Of a DNA stretch of 64,000 nt, positions 26,596-35,642 are shown in pieces. The DNA is from Deltaproteobacteria bacterium (GTDB lineage Bacteria; Desulfobacterota; Binatia; Binatales; Binataceae), in the NCBI GenBank assembly GCA_021794015.1, contig JAJYRQ010000019.1, forward strand, positions 1-64,000, read 5' to 3'. Under the pieces are notes generated by a model. The model did not search any database. It was not told the origin of the DNA and saw only the letters and a list, made by a program, of their open reading frames with translations. How positions within the stretch are numbered: position 1 is the first letter of the stretch; each line of letters begins with the position of its first letter. A program made the translations under genes and the position numbers.

Positions 26596-27341
26596 TCAGG
26601 CTTGGCGTTGCAAACGCTCCGCTAACAGCTCATCCTTTGCGCGGAGGACAATATTCGCTGCTTGAGTCCAGTACTCAGTGTCGTGACCCAGCTCGTTGAC
26701 GCCACGAGCTACTCTGCTTTTCGCGGCAAGGGTCTTGTAGAGGTCCTCGGCACAGCGGCTGAATACCTCTTTGGGATCGAGCTTCCACCGGTAGCAATCC
26801 CCGCGCAGCTCGAGTAGTTCCCGAAACGCGGCGGCGAGAGGAAGTGAGGCCGCCAAATCCATCTGATGCCCGGTCTCGTAGGTGGTGCCGGGTCGCACAT
26901 AGGGTCCTCGGAGTGACTTGACGGCTCGAAGACCTCCGAAGCGCTTTCCCTTAACTGTATCGCCGCGGCTGAACTCCGCCTGTATGAACTCCGGCAAGGT
27001 AATGACGTCAACCGCAACGCTGTGGAGTTTGCGGAACTCTTCCCGGAACTCCTCGCTCGTAAAAAGGTCGAGGGCTTTGCCCTTGGAACGGTACATCTGC
27101 GTCGGCTGAACCGTCCTCCATCGATCGCGCAAGAAACAGGCCATTCGCTGCACGATCTCGCGGACATCCCATTCCTTGTCCTCGTTCTCCCGAAAGGCGA
27201 CCAGTGACACGTCGAAGCCGCCGTCCCTTCGGCTCCGCTCAGCAACCGCCCGGCCGCAACGAAGCGTGTCACGCATCCTGGCGTTGCGCTCCCGTTGGTC
27301 GAGGATAGCGCGAAGCAAGGAATCTCTGCGTCTGCCGACAA
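26596..27341 (-). pseudogene. Truncated accessory protein, possibly AIPR-like
   Basis: A convincing coding stretch of about 245 residues: SLVAFRENEDKEWDVREIVQRMACFLRDRW, VQPTQMYRSKGKALDLFT, LPEFIQAEFSRGDTVKGKRFG, GTTYETGHQMDLAASLPLAAAFRELL. The open frame runs on into the 294-bp repeat (27342-27635), where it becomes low-complexity, so the original N-terminus is lost. No family is recognised with confidence. The VQPTQMYRSK and HQMD..LPLAAAFREL blocks vaguely recall C-terminal parts of abortive-infection AIPR-type proteins. Its place among restriction and DUF2971 fragments supports a defence origin. Confidence 0.5.
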
Positions 27342-27635
27342 CCCCCCTCACCCGCGCCTGCGGCGCGACCTCTCCCCCCAGGGGGAGAGGGATAACAAAA
27401 ACAGAGCCTGGCGGGGGCTTGTTGGTGGCACGGAGCGCTCTCCTCTTTCCTTTCCTACTGGATGTTCTCCCGTGGGTAAGAAGAAAAGGAAGCCAGCCTC
27501 CGTCCAGCATCTTCGCCGCCGGGGAAGCAGAAAAAGCACAGCGCCACTTCTTTTCCCATTCCTCTCCCCCGCCGGGGAAGAGGATCAAGGCGCCGCCCTG
27601 AGCGGAGCGCAAGCGGAGTCGAAGGGTGAGGGGGG
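27342..27635. repeat. 294-bp element with 12-bp terminal inverted repeats
   Basis: Ends are perfect inverted repeats, CCCCCCTCACCC (27342-27353) and GGGTGAGGGGGG (27624-27635). Inside the left end is a CCTCTCCCC hairpin (27369-27377 with 27382-27390). Near the right end is CGGAGTCGAAGGG. The same end sequence and hairpin recur at 88-125. No transposase frame is visible. It may be a non-autonomous element or a genome-wide spacer repeat. The following 216 bases to 27851 show no gene. Confidence 0.65.
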
Positions 27636-27851
27636 GCCATGCGGCCGACAGAACGCGCCGCCTCTGTCAGTCTGGCGCGAGATGCTGCCTGCCGGCGCCG
27701 CGCGCGGCGCGGCAAGCAGGCGACTCGGCCGGCGGACGCGCCTCCTTCGGGGCACCCGAGCGGCAGTTAGCGATAACGGACATTCTCGTGGGACTCGGAT
27801 ATCGCGCCGGGCACCGGAGCGAGCAAGCGTGGCGGCGTGACTGCGGCGCGG

Positions 27852-28331
27852 TCAGGGGAGGCGGCGCAGGGCGGTAAGCGTCTTCTGCCAGCCGCGCACA
27901 ACCTCGGCCGGGTCGGCATCCTCGCAGGCGTAGCGCGGCCCCTGGACTAGCGGAAATCCTTCGTGAAGGTCGGATTCGACGCGGTTGACCTCGATCTCGA
28001 AGCATTCCACGTCCGCGCCGGCCGCCGCCATCCCAAGCCGGCGGACCGTCCCCTTCGCGTAGAGCACCGTGCGCGGTGCCATGAAGCCGAGCAAAACCGC
28101 GCCGCCGGCGCCCAGGTTGTCTGCCGTCCGGCTTTTCGGCCAAAGGGCAAGTCTTACCGCGCGCGGCCCCACGACCAGCACTTCGCCGGCGCTTAGCATG
28201 AACGCTCGGGGGCAACCGTCGGGGTCAACGCTGACGCCCAGGCAGATGAGGCCGAGCTTCGCCTCCAGGTTGGTCCCGTCGAAGGCTGACACAAACTCAG
28301 GCGGCAGCGTATCTCCCAGCAAGCGCGCCAT
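27852..28331 (-). CDS. Pyridoxamine-5'-phosphate-oxidase-fold protein
   Basis: About 159 residues with a split-barrel flavin-binding pattern: GLICLGVSVDPDGCPRAFMLSAGEVLVVGPRAVRLALWPKSRTADNL then VLLGFMAPRTVLYAKGTV. In this fold the first barrel strands bind FMN or F420. The assignment rests on pattern, not alignment. GTG 28337 and ATG 28331 are both possible starts. It follows ubiX by about 30 bases on the same strand, and UbiX makes prenylated FMN, so a flavin-linked role fits. Confidence 0.55.
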   Translation of the reverse strand: MARLLGDTLPPEFVSAFDGTNLEAKLGLICLGVSVDPDGCPRAFMLSAGEVLVVGPRAVRLALWPKSRTADNLGAGGAVLLGFMAPRTVLYAKGTVRRLGMAAAGADVECFEIEVNRVESDLHEGFPLVQGPRYACEDADPAEVVRGWQKTLTALRRLP

Positions 28332-28361
28332 TAACACGCCCTCGTTGCGCGCCGGGCCTAC

Positions 28362-28961
28362 TCAATCGCCGCCTTGCGGCCGGCGCGCCGCGCGGCCCTC
28401 GCCCCAGCGCTCGAAAAGCTGGTGGTCGAATCCTAGGAGGTCGAAAATCTTGCCGATCGTATGGTCGATCAGGTCGTCGATCGTCTTGGGTCGGAAGTAA
28501 AAGCCGGGCATCGGAGGCACAATCAGCGCGCCTATCTCGGCGGCGGCGGCCATGGCCCGCAGATGCCCCAAATGAAGCGGGGTCTCGCGCGGCACCAAGA
28601 CCAGCGGACGCCGCTCCTTTAAGCATACGTCGGCGGCGCGAACGAGCAGGTTGTCTCCCTGGCAGTGGGCCACGGCCGACAGCGTCTTCATCGAGCAGGG
28701 AATCACCACCATGCCGGCGGTACGAAACGAGCCGCTGGCTATCGATGCGGCCATGTTCTCGACCGAATGAAGCACCGTGGCGGCGCCGGCCAGCGACTGC
28801 GGCGTCGCGCCCACCTCGTGCGCCAGCGTCACCTTGGCCGCGTCGGTCATCACGAGGTGAATTTCCGTATCGCCTCGCTGGCGCAGCCGTTCGAGGAAGC
28901 GGACGCCGTAAATGACGCCGCTTGCCCCGGTGATTCCCACTATGAGCCGCCGCGAAGCCAT
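28362..28961 (-). CDS. ubiX: Flavin prenyltransferase UbiX
   Basis: 199 residues from MASRRLIVGITGASGVIYG. The FMN-binding GITGASG, VIPCSMKTLSAVAHCQGDNLLVRAADVCLKERRPLVLVPRETPLH and IVPPMPGFYFRPKTIDDLIDH are all classic UbiX/Pad1 features. It prenylates FMN for UbiD-type decarboxylases; no ubiD is in the window. ATG at 28961 is selected by family length; no good ribosome site is seen. Probable operon with the flavin-fold gene downstream. Confidence 0.95.
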   Translation of the reverse strand: MASRRLIVGITGASGVIYGVRFLERLRQRGDTEIHLVMTDAAKVTLAHEVGATPQSLAGAATVLHSVENMAASIASGSFRTAGMVVIPCSMKTLSAVAHCQGDNLLVRAADVCLKERRPLVLVPRETPLHLGHLRAMAAAAEIGALIVPPMPGFYFRPKTIDDLIDHTIGKIFDLLGFDHQLFERWGEGRAARRPQGGD

Positions 28962-29163
28962 CGCTGGATGCTTGAGCTTATAACGTTGGTACGCGCCAGT
29001 CAGCACCCGGCCGGCCGCGCGCGCCGTCGGGGCGAAAGCGGCTCTGCCCGGCGGGTCAGTTCCGTTCGCTCACGCTCGCCTTGGCGCTCGGCGCACGCCT
29101 CGACAACGCTTCAGCGCCGCCGAAAGAGCGCGCCCCGCTGAGCGCGAACGGCGCAGCCATGCT

Positions 29164-30795
29164 TTAGCCGGCCTTCCCGGCTGCCGAAGGCGCCCCTTTA
29201 CCGTAAAGATCGCGCAAGCGGCTCTTAAGGAATTTGCCGGTCGAGCCGCGGGGGATCGCGTCGGTAAAAACGTAAGCATCGGGCAGCCACCACTTGGGCA
29301 CCTTGGGCCTCAGGAATTCGGCCAACTGCTCGGGCGTTGCGCTCTGGCCCGGCTTGAGCACAATCACCGCCAGCGGCCGCTCGTCCCATTTGGGATGCGG
29401 CACGGCAATTACCGCCGCCTCGGCCACCGCCGGATGTCCCATCAGGAAGTTTTCCAGGTCCAACGAGCTTATCCATTCGCCGCCCGACTTGATGACGTCC
29501 TTGCTGCGGTCGACTATCTTGACGTAGCCTTCGGCGTCGACGACGGCGATATCGCCGGTACGCAGCCATCCGTCGGGGCTGAACTTCTCGGGGCTGGGCG
29601 CCGTTTTGTAGTAGCCTCCGCTAATGAACGGGCCGCGCACCTCGATTTCGCCCATCGTCTGGTCGTCGGGCGGCACTTCCTTGTCGTTGGCCATCACCCG
29701 GAGCTCGACCAGCAGGGCGGGCAAGCCCTGTTTTACCCGGATGGCGTAGCGCTGGTCTTCGCCGAGCTTCTCCAGCTTCGGCTTAAGGCGCGAGACGGTA
29801 CCCATCGGCGAGGTTTCGGTCATGCCCCAGGCGTGCAGCAGCGTTATTCCGAGGCGGTCGAAAGCGCGCATCATCGCCTCGGGCGCCGCCGACCCTCCGA
29901 CGACCAGGGTCAGCCCCGGCAACAGTCGCCAGCGCTTGGGCTCTCGCTCGAGCGCCTGCAGCACGCCCATCCAAAGGGTGGGCACGCCGGCGGCCAGGCC
30001 GACCTGTTCCCGCTCCATCAGGTCGAGGATGCTCTCGGCGTCGTAGTAAGGTCCGGGGAAGACCTGCTTTATTCCCAGCGCAGTATTGATATACGGAGCG
30101 CCCCACGCGTTGACGTGGAACATCGGCACCAGCGTCAAGTAGGTCGTTCCGGAAGGCGTGCCGATGGCGTCGGCCAGCCCGACATTCATCGCGTGCAGCA
30201 CGGTCGAACGATGCGAATAGACCACGCCGAGCGGCTTGCCCGTGGTGCCCGAGGTGTAGCACATCCCGAGCGGGTCCTTCTCGTCGATCGTGGGATAGGT
30301 GAACGCGTCGCCGCCCGGGGCGATAAACTTTTCGTAGTCGTCAAAGCCGTCCGGAGTCGGGTTGCCGGTCAAGCGCACGACGATCACGCGCTCGAAATTG
30401 ACCTGGGAGCGAAACTGCTCGTACAAGGGCAGCAGAATGTCATCGACAATCAGGAAGCGGTCCTCGGCGTGGTTGACGATGTAGGCGATCTCCTGGGGAT
30501 GAAGCCGCAGATTGAGCGTGTGGAGCACGCCGGCCGAGACCGGAACGCCGAAATAGGCTTCGAGGTGCGCGTAATGGTTCCACATGAGCGTCGCCACCCG
30601 GTCGCCCTTCTTGAGCCCGGCCCGGGTCAGGGCCGCAGCCAGCGCCCGGGCCCGCCGGTAAAAGTCGCCGTAGCTCTCGCGGTGGAGCGACTTGTCGGGC
30701 ATCCGTGAGACGATCTCCGTATCGGGGAAATACCGGCCCGCCCGCTCCAGAAACCGCACCAAGGTCAAAGGGTAGTCCATCATGGTCGAGCGCAT
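29164..30795 (-). CDS. Long/medium-chain acyl-CoA synthetase (AMP-forming)
   Basis: About 543 residues. The AMP-binding P-loop [19 protein letters not shown]5-like [12 protein letters not shown] and the later [35 protein letters not shown] are intact, and the C-terminal lysine motif is [13 protein letters not shown]. It activates a carboxylic acid, probably a fatty or aromatic acid, to its CoA ester. ATG at 30795 has GGAGG 8 bases upstream; an earlier in-frame start is rejected because of low-complexity sequence. A 10-bp hairpin abuts the Shine-Dalgarno. Confidence 0.92.
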   Translation of the reverse strand: MRSTMMDYPLTLVRFLERAGRYFPDTEIVSRMPDKSLHRESYGDFYRRARALAAALTRAGLKKGDRVATLMWNHYAHLEAYFGVPVSAGVLHTLNLRLHPQEIAYIVNHAEDRFLIVDDILLPLYEQFRSQVNFERVIVVRLTGNPTPDGFDDYEKFIAPGGDAFTYPTIDEKDPLGMCYTSGTTGKPLGVVYSHRSTVLHAMNVGLADAIGTPSGTTYLTLVPMFHVNAWGAPYINTALGIKQVFPGPYYDAESILDLMEREQVGLAAGVPTLWMGVLQALEREPKRWRLLPGLTLVVGGSAAPEAMMRAFDRLGITLLHAWGMTETSPMGTVSRLKPKLEKLGEDQRYAIRVKQGLPALLVELRVMANDKEVPPDDQTMGEIEVRGPFISGGYYKTAPSPEKFSPDGWLRTGDIAVVDAEGYVKIVDRSKDVIKSGGEWISSLDLENFLMGHPAVAEAAVIAVPHPKWDERPLAVIVLKPGQSATPEQLAEFLRPKVPKWWLPDAYVFTDAIPRGSTGKFLKSRLRDLYGKGAPSAAGKAG

Positions 30796-30808
30796 ACGAC
30801 TTTCCTCC

Positions 30809-30832
30809 GCCGGGCCCGCAGGCGGGCCCGGC
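30809..30832 (-). promoter_or_regulatory. Hairpin abutting the acyl-CoA synthetase Shine-Dalgarno
   Basis: GCCGGGCCCG (30809-30818), four-base loop, CGGGCCCGGC (30823-30832). In the minus-strand mRNA the stem ends directly at the GGAGG ribosome site. It could modulate translation, or it may simply be a GC-rich palindrome. Confidence 0.3.
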
Positions 30833-31072
30833 GCCCAAGCGAGCCGCAAGCGCCGGCCCGAGCGCCGGCAGAAAGCAGCCCGATAGCCGTCAACTCCGGA
30901 CCGGGCGCCAGGTTGCCCTTCGAACTCCCGCAGCTCCCTCCCTGCCTGAAACGGCAGCAAACCGCTATACCGCGGCGTCCCTGAGCTACGCTTTCAATCT
31001 ATCGCGAACCCCGGGTCCGGCCAACGGCAAAAACGACTAACGCTGTCGAGCAGCACCAGCGGTCGCCTTTAC

Positions 31073-32092
31073 TCAACCAACGCTCGGACGCGCCCTGAAC
31101 AAGCTCGTATAGCTGCGCGCGGCGCGAAACTGCGTCCCGGCCGCCGGCTGCTCGGCGCGCGCACCCAGGTCGAGCACCATGCACTTGACCGAACCGCCGC
31201 CCTTGGCCAGAAACTCGCTCACGTCAACGGTCACCGGCTCAACGCCCCGCTCCCGGACGGCACCGAGCAGCGCGCCGCTCACTCCCCGCGGGAGTATCAG
31301 GAAGAGCCGGCCGTCAAAATCGGTCTGGAGGGCGTTGGCCGCGTAAAGCCGGCCGTCGCTCTCGGACAACGCGATCAGGTTGTCTTTGTAGGCGTCGCCA
31401 AGCCGCTCGCGCGAGGCCGGCGTCAGCCCGGCCATGTAGGCGAGCAGAAATTCCCGATTGGGACCGAACGAACACAAAACCGTGTCGCCGTGGTAATGCG
31501 CCTCCAGCCGCAACTCAAGCTCGATCACCGGCCGAGGCGCCACAGCGGCCGCAAGCTCCTTAAGCGCCGACCGGTCGGAACGAAACCCGTAGACCCGGCG
31601 CCAAGGCGGCAGACCGAGGCGCGGCACGAAACGCTGGCGCTCGATCGGCCCCCAGCAAAAGACCATCCGGGGCCCCGCCGGAAAAAAGTCCGCCTCGCCT
31701 TCGAAACGCGCCTCGACGGCGCGCGTCGCGTAGCCCATCCGGGAGAGAAATTCCTGGTAGACCGGCCGCTCCGCCGCCCGCGTATCAATCAGGTTGGAAA
31801 GGTAAAAGATGCGCCCGCCGGCGCTGGCCCCGGCCTCGGGCGCCGGCGCCAGGAAGCCGGCGTTGGCGGGATAGACCAGCCCGCTAAGCCCGCGATGCGC
31901 TTCTATTACGCACACCTCGCAACCGTGCGCGACCAGCGTGGCGGCCAATGCATGCCACTGCGCGCGGGCGCGTGCGGCATCGACCCGCTTCCTCAGGCCC
32001 AAAAAGTTGCGAGTGTGCGGATTGGCGCCTCCGATGACGGAGAAATAGGTCGGCTCTCCCATCACCACGGTGCGCGGCACGGTAAAGCTCAC
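31073..32092 (-). CDS. Amidinotransferase-superfamily hydrolase (DDAH-like)
   Basis: About 339 residues. N-terminal strand VPRTVVMGEPTYFSV, internal YPANAGFLAP (Asn-Ala-Gly loop) and LEAHYHGDTVLCSFG with the family histidine, and C-terminal FLAKGGGSVKCMVLDLG with the catalytic Cys are the arginine/dimethylarginine deiminase-type pattern. It should hydrolyse or transfer a guanidino group; the real substrate is unclear. GTG at 32092 is preferred to the more upstream in-frame start because it begins just before the first core strand. asd lies 79 bases upstream on the same strand. Confidence 0.8.
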   Translation of the reverse strand: MSFTVPRTVVMGEPTYFSVIGGANPHTRNFLGLRKRVDAARARAQWHALAATLVAHGCEVCVIEAHRGLSGLVYPANAGFLAPAPEAGASAGGRIFYLSNLIDTRAAERPVYQEFLSRMGYATRAVEARFEGEADFFPAGPRMVFCWGPIERQRFVPRLGLPPWRRVYGFRSDRSALKELAAAVAPRPVIELELRLEAHYHGDTVLCSFGPNREFLLAYMAGLTPASRERLGDAYKDNLIALSESDGRLYAANALQTDFDGRLFLILPRGVSGALLGAVRERGVEPVTVDVSEFLAKGGGSVKCMVLDLGARAEQPAAGTQFRAARSYTSLFRARPSVG

Positions 32093-32171
32093 CCCGGCGC
32101 AGCCCGCCGCGCCGGGGCTGCAAGCCGGAGCCAATACGCTCTGCCAAGCGCCGCCAACTCGACTGGACGGC

Positions 32172-33251
32172 TCAACCGAGGTAGCCGGCGTGACGCAGAA
32201 ACTCCGCCATGAGCACGGCGCCGCGGCCGGCGCCCATGGCGGCGTTGTGGCTGACCAGCAGGTACTTGACGCCGTTGGGCAGCACCTCGTCGGCGCGAAT
32301 CCGGCCGACCGAGGTGGTCATTCCGCGCTCGGCGTCGCGGTCAAGGCGCGGCTGCGGCCGCAGCGGATCGCGGTGCACCGTGATCATCTGGCGGGGGGCG
32401 CTGAAAAGTCCAAGCGCGGCGAACTCGCGCCCGAATTCCTCCAGCGCCACCCTCACCTCGTCCAACGTAGCCCGCCTTGCAAGCGCCACGCTCACCGACT
32501 CGGTGTGCCCGGCCAGGACCGGCACCCGCGTGCAGGTTGCGCTGAGCGCCAGAGGATGCCCTACAATCCCGGTAGCGGACACCTTGCCCAGAACCTTGGC
32601 GGTTTCGATCCGCACCCTTTCCTCTTCGCGCGGGATGAACGGAATCACGTTCTCGACGATGTCGAGCGCCGCTAGGTCGCGCCCGGCGCCTGAAATGCCC
32701 TGCATCGTGGTGACCACCGCCGCCTGCACGCCAAAACGCTCTGCCAGCGGCTTCAGCGTGATCGCCAGGCCGGTCGCCGTGCAGTTCGGCAAAGTCACCA
32801 GAAAGCCGCGCCAGCCGCGCCTTTGCCGCTGCTCCCCGATAAGCTCAACATGGTCATGGTTGACCCCGGGGATGACCAGCGGAATATCGGCTTCCATCCG
32901 GTAAGGGCGCGCCGTGCTGACCGTAGGCACCCGGCTGGCGTAGATTGGCTCGAGTTCGCGCGCCGCTTCCGACTCGACCGCGGCAAAGACGATCCCAATC
33001 CCGTTCAGGTCGACCGAAAGCGCGTCTTGCACCGGCAGCGAAAGGGCCGCTTGCGGCGGCTCCCCGCCGGCCACGTACCAGCGGCGGGCGCCGCTGGCCG
33101 GGTCGCTTATCGCCTCGGCAAACGTCTTGCCCGCCGACCGCTCGGAAGCCGCCAACGCGGCAATCTCGAAGTCGGGATGGCCGTCCAAGGCGGCCAACAC
33201 CTGCTGGCCGGCGATGCCCGTTGCGCCGATCACGGCGGCTTTGATTCTCAC
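32172..33251 (-). CDS. asd: Aspartate-semialdehyde dehydrogenase, archaeal type
   Basis: 359 residues. GATGIAGQQV is the NADP motif, LPNCTATGLAITLKPL contains the catalytic Cys, then QGISGAG and GHPLALSATCTRVPVLAGHTESVSVAL, matching the archaeal/fungal ASD branch rather than the E. coli branch. It makes aspartate semialdehyde for lysine, threonine and methionine. GTG at 33251 has GAGG 5 bases upstream; the longer open frame above it is rejected. Divergent from the SAM-riboswitch operon that uses homoserine-family amino acids, a sensible pairing. Confidence 0.93.
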   Translation of the reverse strand: MRIKAAVIGATGIAGQQVLAALDGHPDFEIAALAASERSAGKTFAEAISDPASGARRWYVAGGEPPQAALSLPVQDALSVDLNGIGIVFAAVESEAARELEPIYASRVPTVSTARPYRMEADIPLVIPGVNHDHVELIGEQRQRRGWRGFLVTLPNCTATGLAITLKPLAERFGVQAAVVTTMQGISGAGRDLAALDIVENVIPFIPREEERVRIETAKVLGKVSATGIVGHPLALSATCTRVPVLAGHTESVSVALARRATLDEVRVALEEFGREFAALGLFSAPRQMITVHRDPLRPQPRLDRDAERGMTTSVGRIRADEVLPNGVKYLLVSHNAAMGAGRGAVLMAEFLRHAGYLG

Positions 33252-33436
33252 GCTCGCCTCACTTGGAAGAACCCGCTGCCGCCAGCCTTCATGTCGGTCG
33301 GGGCTGTCCCGCACCACTTTCGCTAACGGGGCGCGGCCCTGCGCCGTCGCGCCAAAGCCAACACTAACGCTTCGGACTTGTCGTTTCCAGAACGGGACTG
33401 CCCCCCCTCGACCGACCTGACCGAAAGGTCGGGCGC

Positions 33437-33465
33437 TTGACTTACGCGGTTTGCGATGCCATTCT
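33437..33465 (+). promoter_or_regulatory. Weak promoter candidate for the SAM-riboswitch operon
   Basis: TTGACT (33437-33442), 17-base spacer, CATTCT (33460-33465). The -35 is good, the -10 poor. A start near 33472 would place the transcript end just before the riboswitch P1 stem. Confidence 0.35.
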
Positions 33466-33484
33466 GTTATCGCTGTTGTCACAG

Positions 33485-33605
33485 GCAGCCTTATCGAGAG
33501 CGGCGGAGGGACTGGCCCGAGGATGCCGCAGCAACCGGCCCGGCCACGGGCGCTGGTGCTAAGTCCTGCAGGATTCCCGGTCGGGAGTCTTGGGAGATAA
33601 GGCGA
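33485..33605 (+). promoter_or_regulatory. SAM-I (S-box) riboswitch
   Basis: The P1 stem is CCTTATC (33489-33495) with GATAAGG (33596-33602). Between them are the hallmark blocks in order: GAGAG, GGAGGGACTGGCCC, GCAGCAACC, GGTGCTAAGTCCTGCAG and the closing GGGAGATAAG. A short palindrome GGCGAGAA-G-TTCTCGCC follows directly (33601-33617) and shares bases with P1, so it may be part of the switch. No T run follows, which argues for translational or Rho-dependent control. It should repress the downstream thiF-like and thrC-like genes when SAM is high, tying the operon to methionine supply. Confidence 0.93.
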
Positions 33606-33685
33606 GAAGTTCTCGCCCTGTCGCCCCGGGGCTGGCGCCATCAGATACAGGTTGACCGCTGCAAGGCACAGCAGGGGCATCCGGA

Positions 33686-34402
33686 ATGGATGGCAGGCCG
33701 ATACTTATCGTGGGCGTTGGAGGGTTGGGGGTGCCCGCGGCGCTGACCCTGGCAAAGCGGGGTGCCGGGCGGATAGCGCTCATGGACCCGGACCGGGTCG
33801 AACTCTCGAATCTTCCGCGCCAGGTTATCTTTTCCGCCGCTCACGTCGGGTTGCCCAAGGCAGTGGCCGCGCGGGAGCAGCTAAAGCGCAGGTTCCCCGG
33901 CCTGGAGATCGATTGTCTACCCTGGGCGCTTGGGCCCGACAACGCCGATTCGGTGGTGCGCCGGTTCGGCTTTGTCATCGACGCCACCGACAGTCCGGCT
34001 GCCAAGTTTCTCATCAACGATCGATGCGTCGCGCTGCAAAAACCGTTCGTCTACGGGGGCGTGCTGGGGTTTTCCGGGCAGGCGATGACCGTGGTTCCGG
34101 GCCGCAGCGCCTGTCTGCGATGTCTTTTCGAGGAGCCGCCGCAAGCGGGCGAGGCCGCCAGTTGCCGCCAGGCCGGCATCGTGGGGCCAGTGGCTGCAGC
34201 CGTGGGGATTGTGCAGGCCGACGAGGCGATACGCTGGCTTCACGGCGAGCCGCCGGCGCTTGAGGGACGGCTTCTGACATTGGAGGCGGCCAACGTTGCT
34301 CGAACGCGGGTAATCGACGTGCGCGCGCGGCCGGGATGCCCGTGCGGGGCGGCGCAGCGCGCGCAAATGAGCGAAGACCATGAACTTTGTCGCCAGCCTT
34401 AA
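33686..34402 (+). CDS. ThiF/MoeB/HesA-type adenylyltransferase, catalytic half
   Basis: 238 residues. The ATP loop GVGGLG is at 10-15; DPDRVELSNLPRQ follows at 34-46; VIDATDSPAAKFLIND carries the catalytic Asp; CLRC (143-146) and CPC (218-220) should bind zinc; Cys160 lies in SCRQAGIVGPV, the site used for acyl-persulfide in ThiF/MoeB. The protein starts right at the first Rossmann strand: the usual N-terminal RYSRQ arginine segment, which in MoeB reaches into the partner's ATP site, is absent, and an in-frame stop at 33653 rules out a longer start. First gene after the SAM riboswitch; overlaps thrC by 23 bases. Expected to adenylate the MoaD-like carrier. Confidence 0.88.
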   Translation: MDGRPILIVGVGGLGVPAALTLAKRGAGRIALMDPDRVELSNLPRQVIFSAAHVGLPKAVAAREQLKRRFPGLEIDCLPWALGPDNADSVVRRFGFVIDATDSPAAKFLINDRCVALQKPFVYGGVLGFSGQAMTVVPGRSACLRCLFEEPPQAGEAASCRQAGIVGPVAAAVGIVQADEAIRWLHGEPPALEGRLLTLEAANVARTRVIDVRARPGCPCGAAQRAQMSEDHELCRQP

Positions 34403-35642
34403 ATGCCGGGAGTGCGGCGAGCACTACCCGGTTGAACCACTGCATGTTTGCGAGACCTGCTTCGGTCCGCTCGAAGTCGCTTACGACTACCAGGCGATCC
34501 GGGAAAGGCTCTCGCGCGAGGTGATAGCGCGCCGCCCGCACAATCTTTGGCGCTACCGCGAGCTGCTCCCGGTCAACGGCGACCCCGTAACCGGCAGCGA
34601 CTCGGGCTTTACCCCTTTGCTGCATGCCACGCGCCTGGGCGCCGAACTGGGAGTTAAGCGGCTCTATTTGAAAGACGATACCGTCAACCACCCGACGTTG
34701 TCCTACAAGGACCGGGTGGTGTCGGTGGCGATGGCCAAGGCTCGCGAGTTCGGCTTTACCACGGTCTCGTGCGCTTCCACGGGCAACCTGGCAACCGCGG
34801 TTGCCGCGCACGCCGCGCGAGCCGGGCTCGATTGCTGCATCTTCATGCCGGAAGGCGTGGAGGCCGGCAAGATCGTCGGCTCGGCCGTCTACGGAGCCCG
34901 GGTCATCATCGTGCGCGGCAACTACGACGACGTAAACCGGCTCTGCACCGAGATCGCCGACAAGTACGGCTGGGCCTTTGTGAACATCAACCTGCGCCCC
35001 TACTACACCGAAGGCGCCAAGACCTTCGGCTTCGAAGTGGCCGAACAGCTCGGCTGGCGTCTGCCGGACCACATCGTGCTGCCCACGGCGGGCGGGACGC
35101 TGCTGCCCAAAGTCGCCAAGGGCTTTCACGAGCTGGTCGAGGTGGGGCTGCTGGCGCCGGCGCCCTGCCGAATCCACTGCGCCCAGGCCGCAGGCTCAGC
35201 GCCCGTGGTCAGCGCGCTGCACAAGGGCACCGACCTTATCACCCCGGTAAAACCTGAAACGATCGCCAAGTCGATCGCGATCGGCAACCCGGCCGACGGC
35301 TACTACGTCCTGGGCGCGGTGCGCGAAAGCGGCGGCTGGGGCGAGTCCGCCAGCGACGCGGAAATCGTCGAGGCCATGAAGCTGCTGGCGCGCACCGAAG
35401 GCGTCTTCGCCGAGCCGGCCGGAGGCACCACCCTGGCGGTCACCTTAAAGCTGCTCGCCCAAAAGCGCATCCGCCCCGACCAGACGGTAGTTGTGTCGAT
35501 CACCGGCAACGGCTACAAAACCCTTGAAGCCGCCGCCGGCAGCGTCGCGCAGCCCCTGGTCATAAGCGCGCGGCTTAAGGAGTTCGACGCGCTCTTTGAA
35601 CAGCTCAAACAGGACCGGCACCCGTTTGCCGGCGTGGCCTAG
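34380..35642 (+). CDS. thrC: Threonine synthase-like PLP enzyme
   Basis: 420 residues. An N-terminal zinc knuckle has Cys9, 12, 24 and 27 (CRECG, CETC), as in bacterial and archaeal type threonine synthases. The PLP lysine is K110 in LSYKDRVV, followed by CASTGNLATA, LPTAGGTLLPK, AIGNPADGYY and ITGNGYKT. Normal role: O-phosphohomoserine to threonine. Control by a SAM riboswitch and co-transcription with a sulfur-carrier system raise the possibility that it, or the neighbouring cysteine-synthase-like enzyme, makes homocysteine from O-phosphohomoserine; this is inference. The TAG stop is contributed by the end of the 161-bp repeat. Confidence 0.88.
   Translation: MNFVASLKCRECGEHYPVEPLHVCETCFGPLEVAYDYQAIRERLSREVIARRPHNLWRYRELLPVNGDPVTGSDSGFTPLLHATRLGAELGVKRLYLKDDTVNHPTLSYKDRVVSVAMAKAREFGFTTVSCASTGNLATAVAAHAARAGLDCCIFMPEGVEAGKIVGSAVYGARVIIVRGNYDDVNRLCTEIADKYGWAFVNINLRPYYTEGAKTFGFEVAEQLGWRLPDHIVLPTAGGTLLPKVAKGFHELVEVGLLAPAPCRIHCAQAAGSAPVVSALHKGTDLITPVKPETIAKSIAIGNPADGYYVLGAVRESGGWGESASDAEIVEAMKLLARTEGVFAEPAGGTTLAVTLKLLAQKRIRPDQTVVVSITGNGYKTLEAAAGSVAQPLVISARLKEFDALFEQLKQDRHPFAGVA

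Noticed and set aside
27667-28215. 182-codon minus-strand frame near the flavin-fold gene
   Set aside because: Arg/Pro-rich shadow overlapping the better frame at 27852-28331.
33541-33660. Intrinsic terminator after the SAM riboswitch
   Set aside because: The hairpin at 33601-33617 has no T run after it, so transcription termination by the intrinsic mechanism is not supported.
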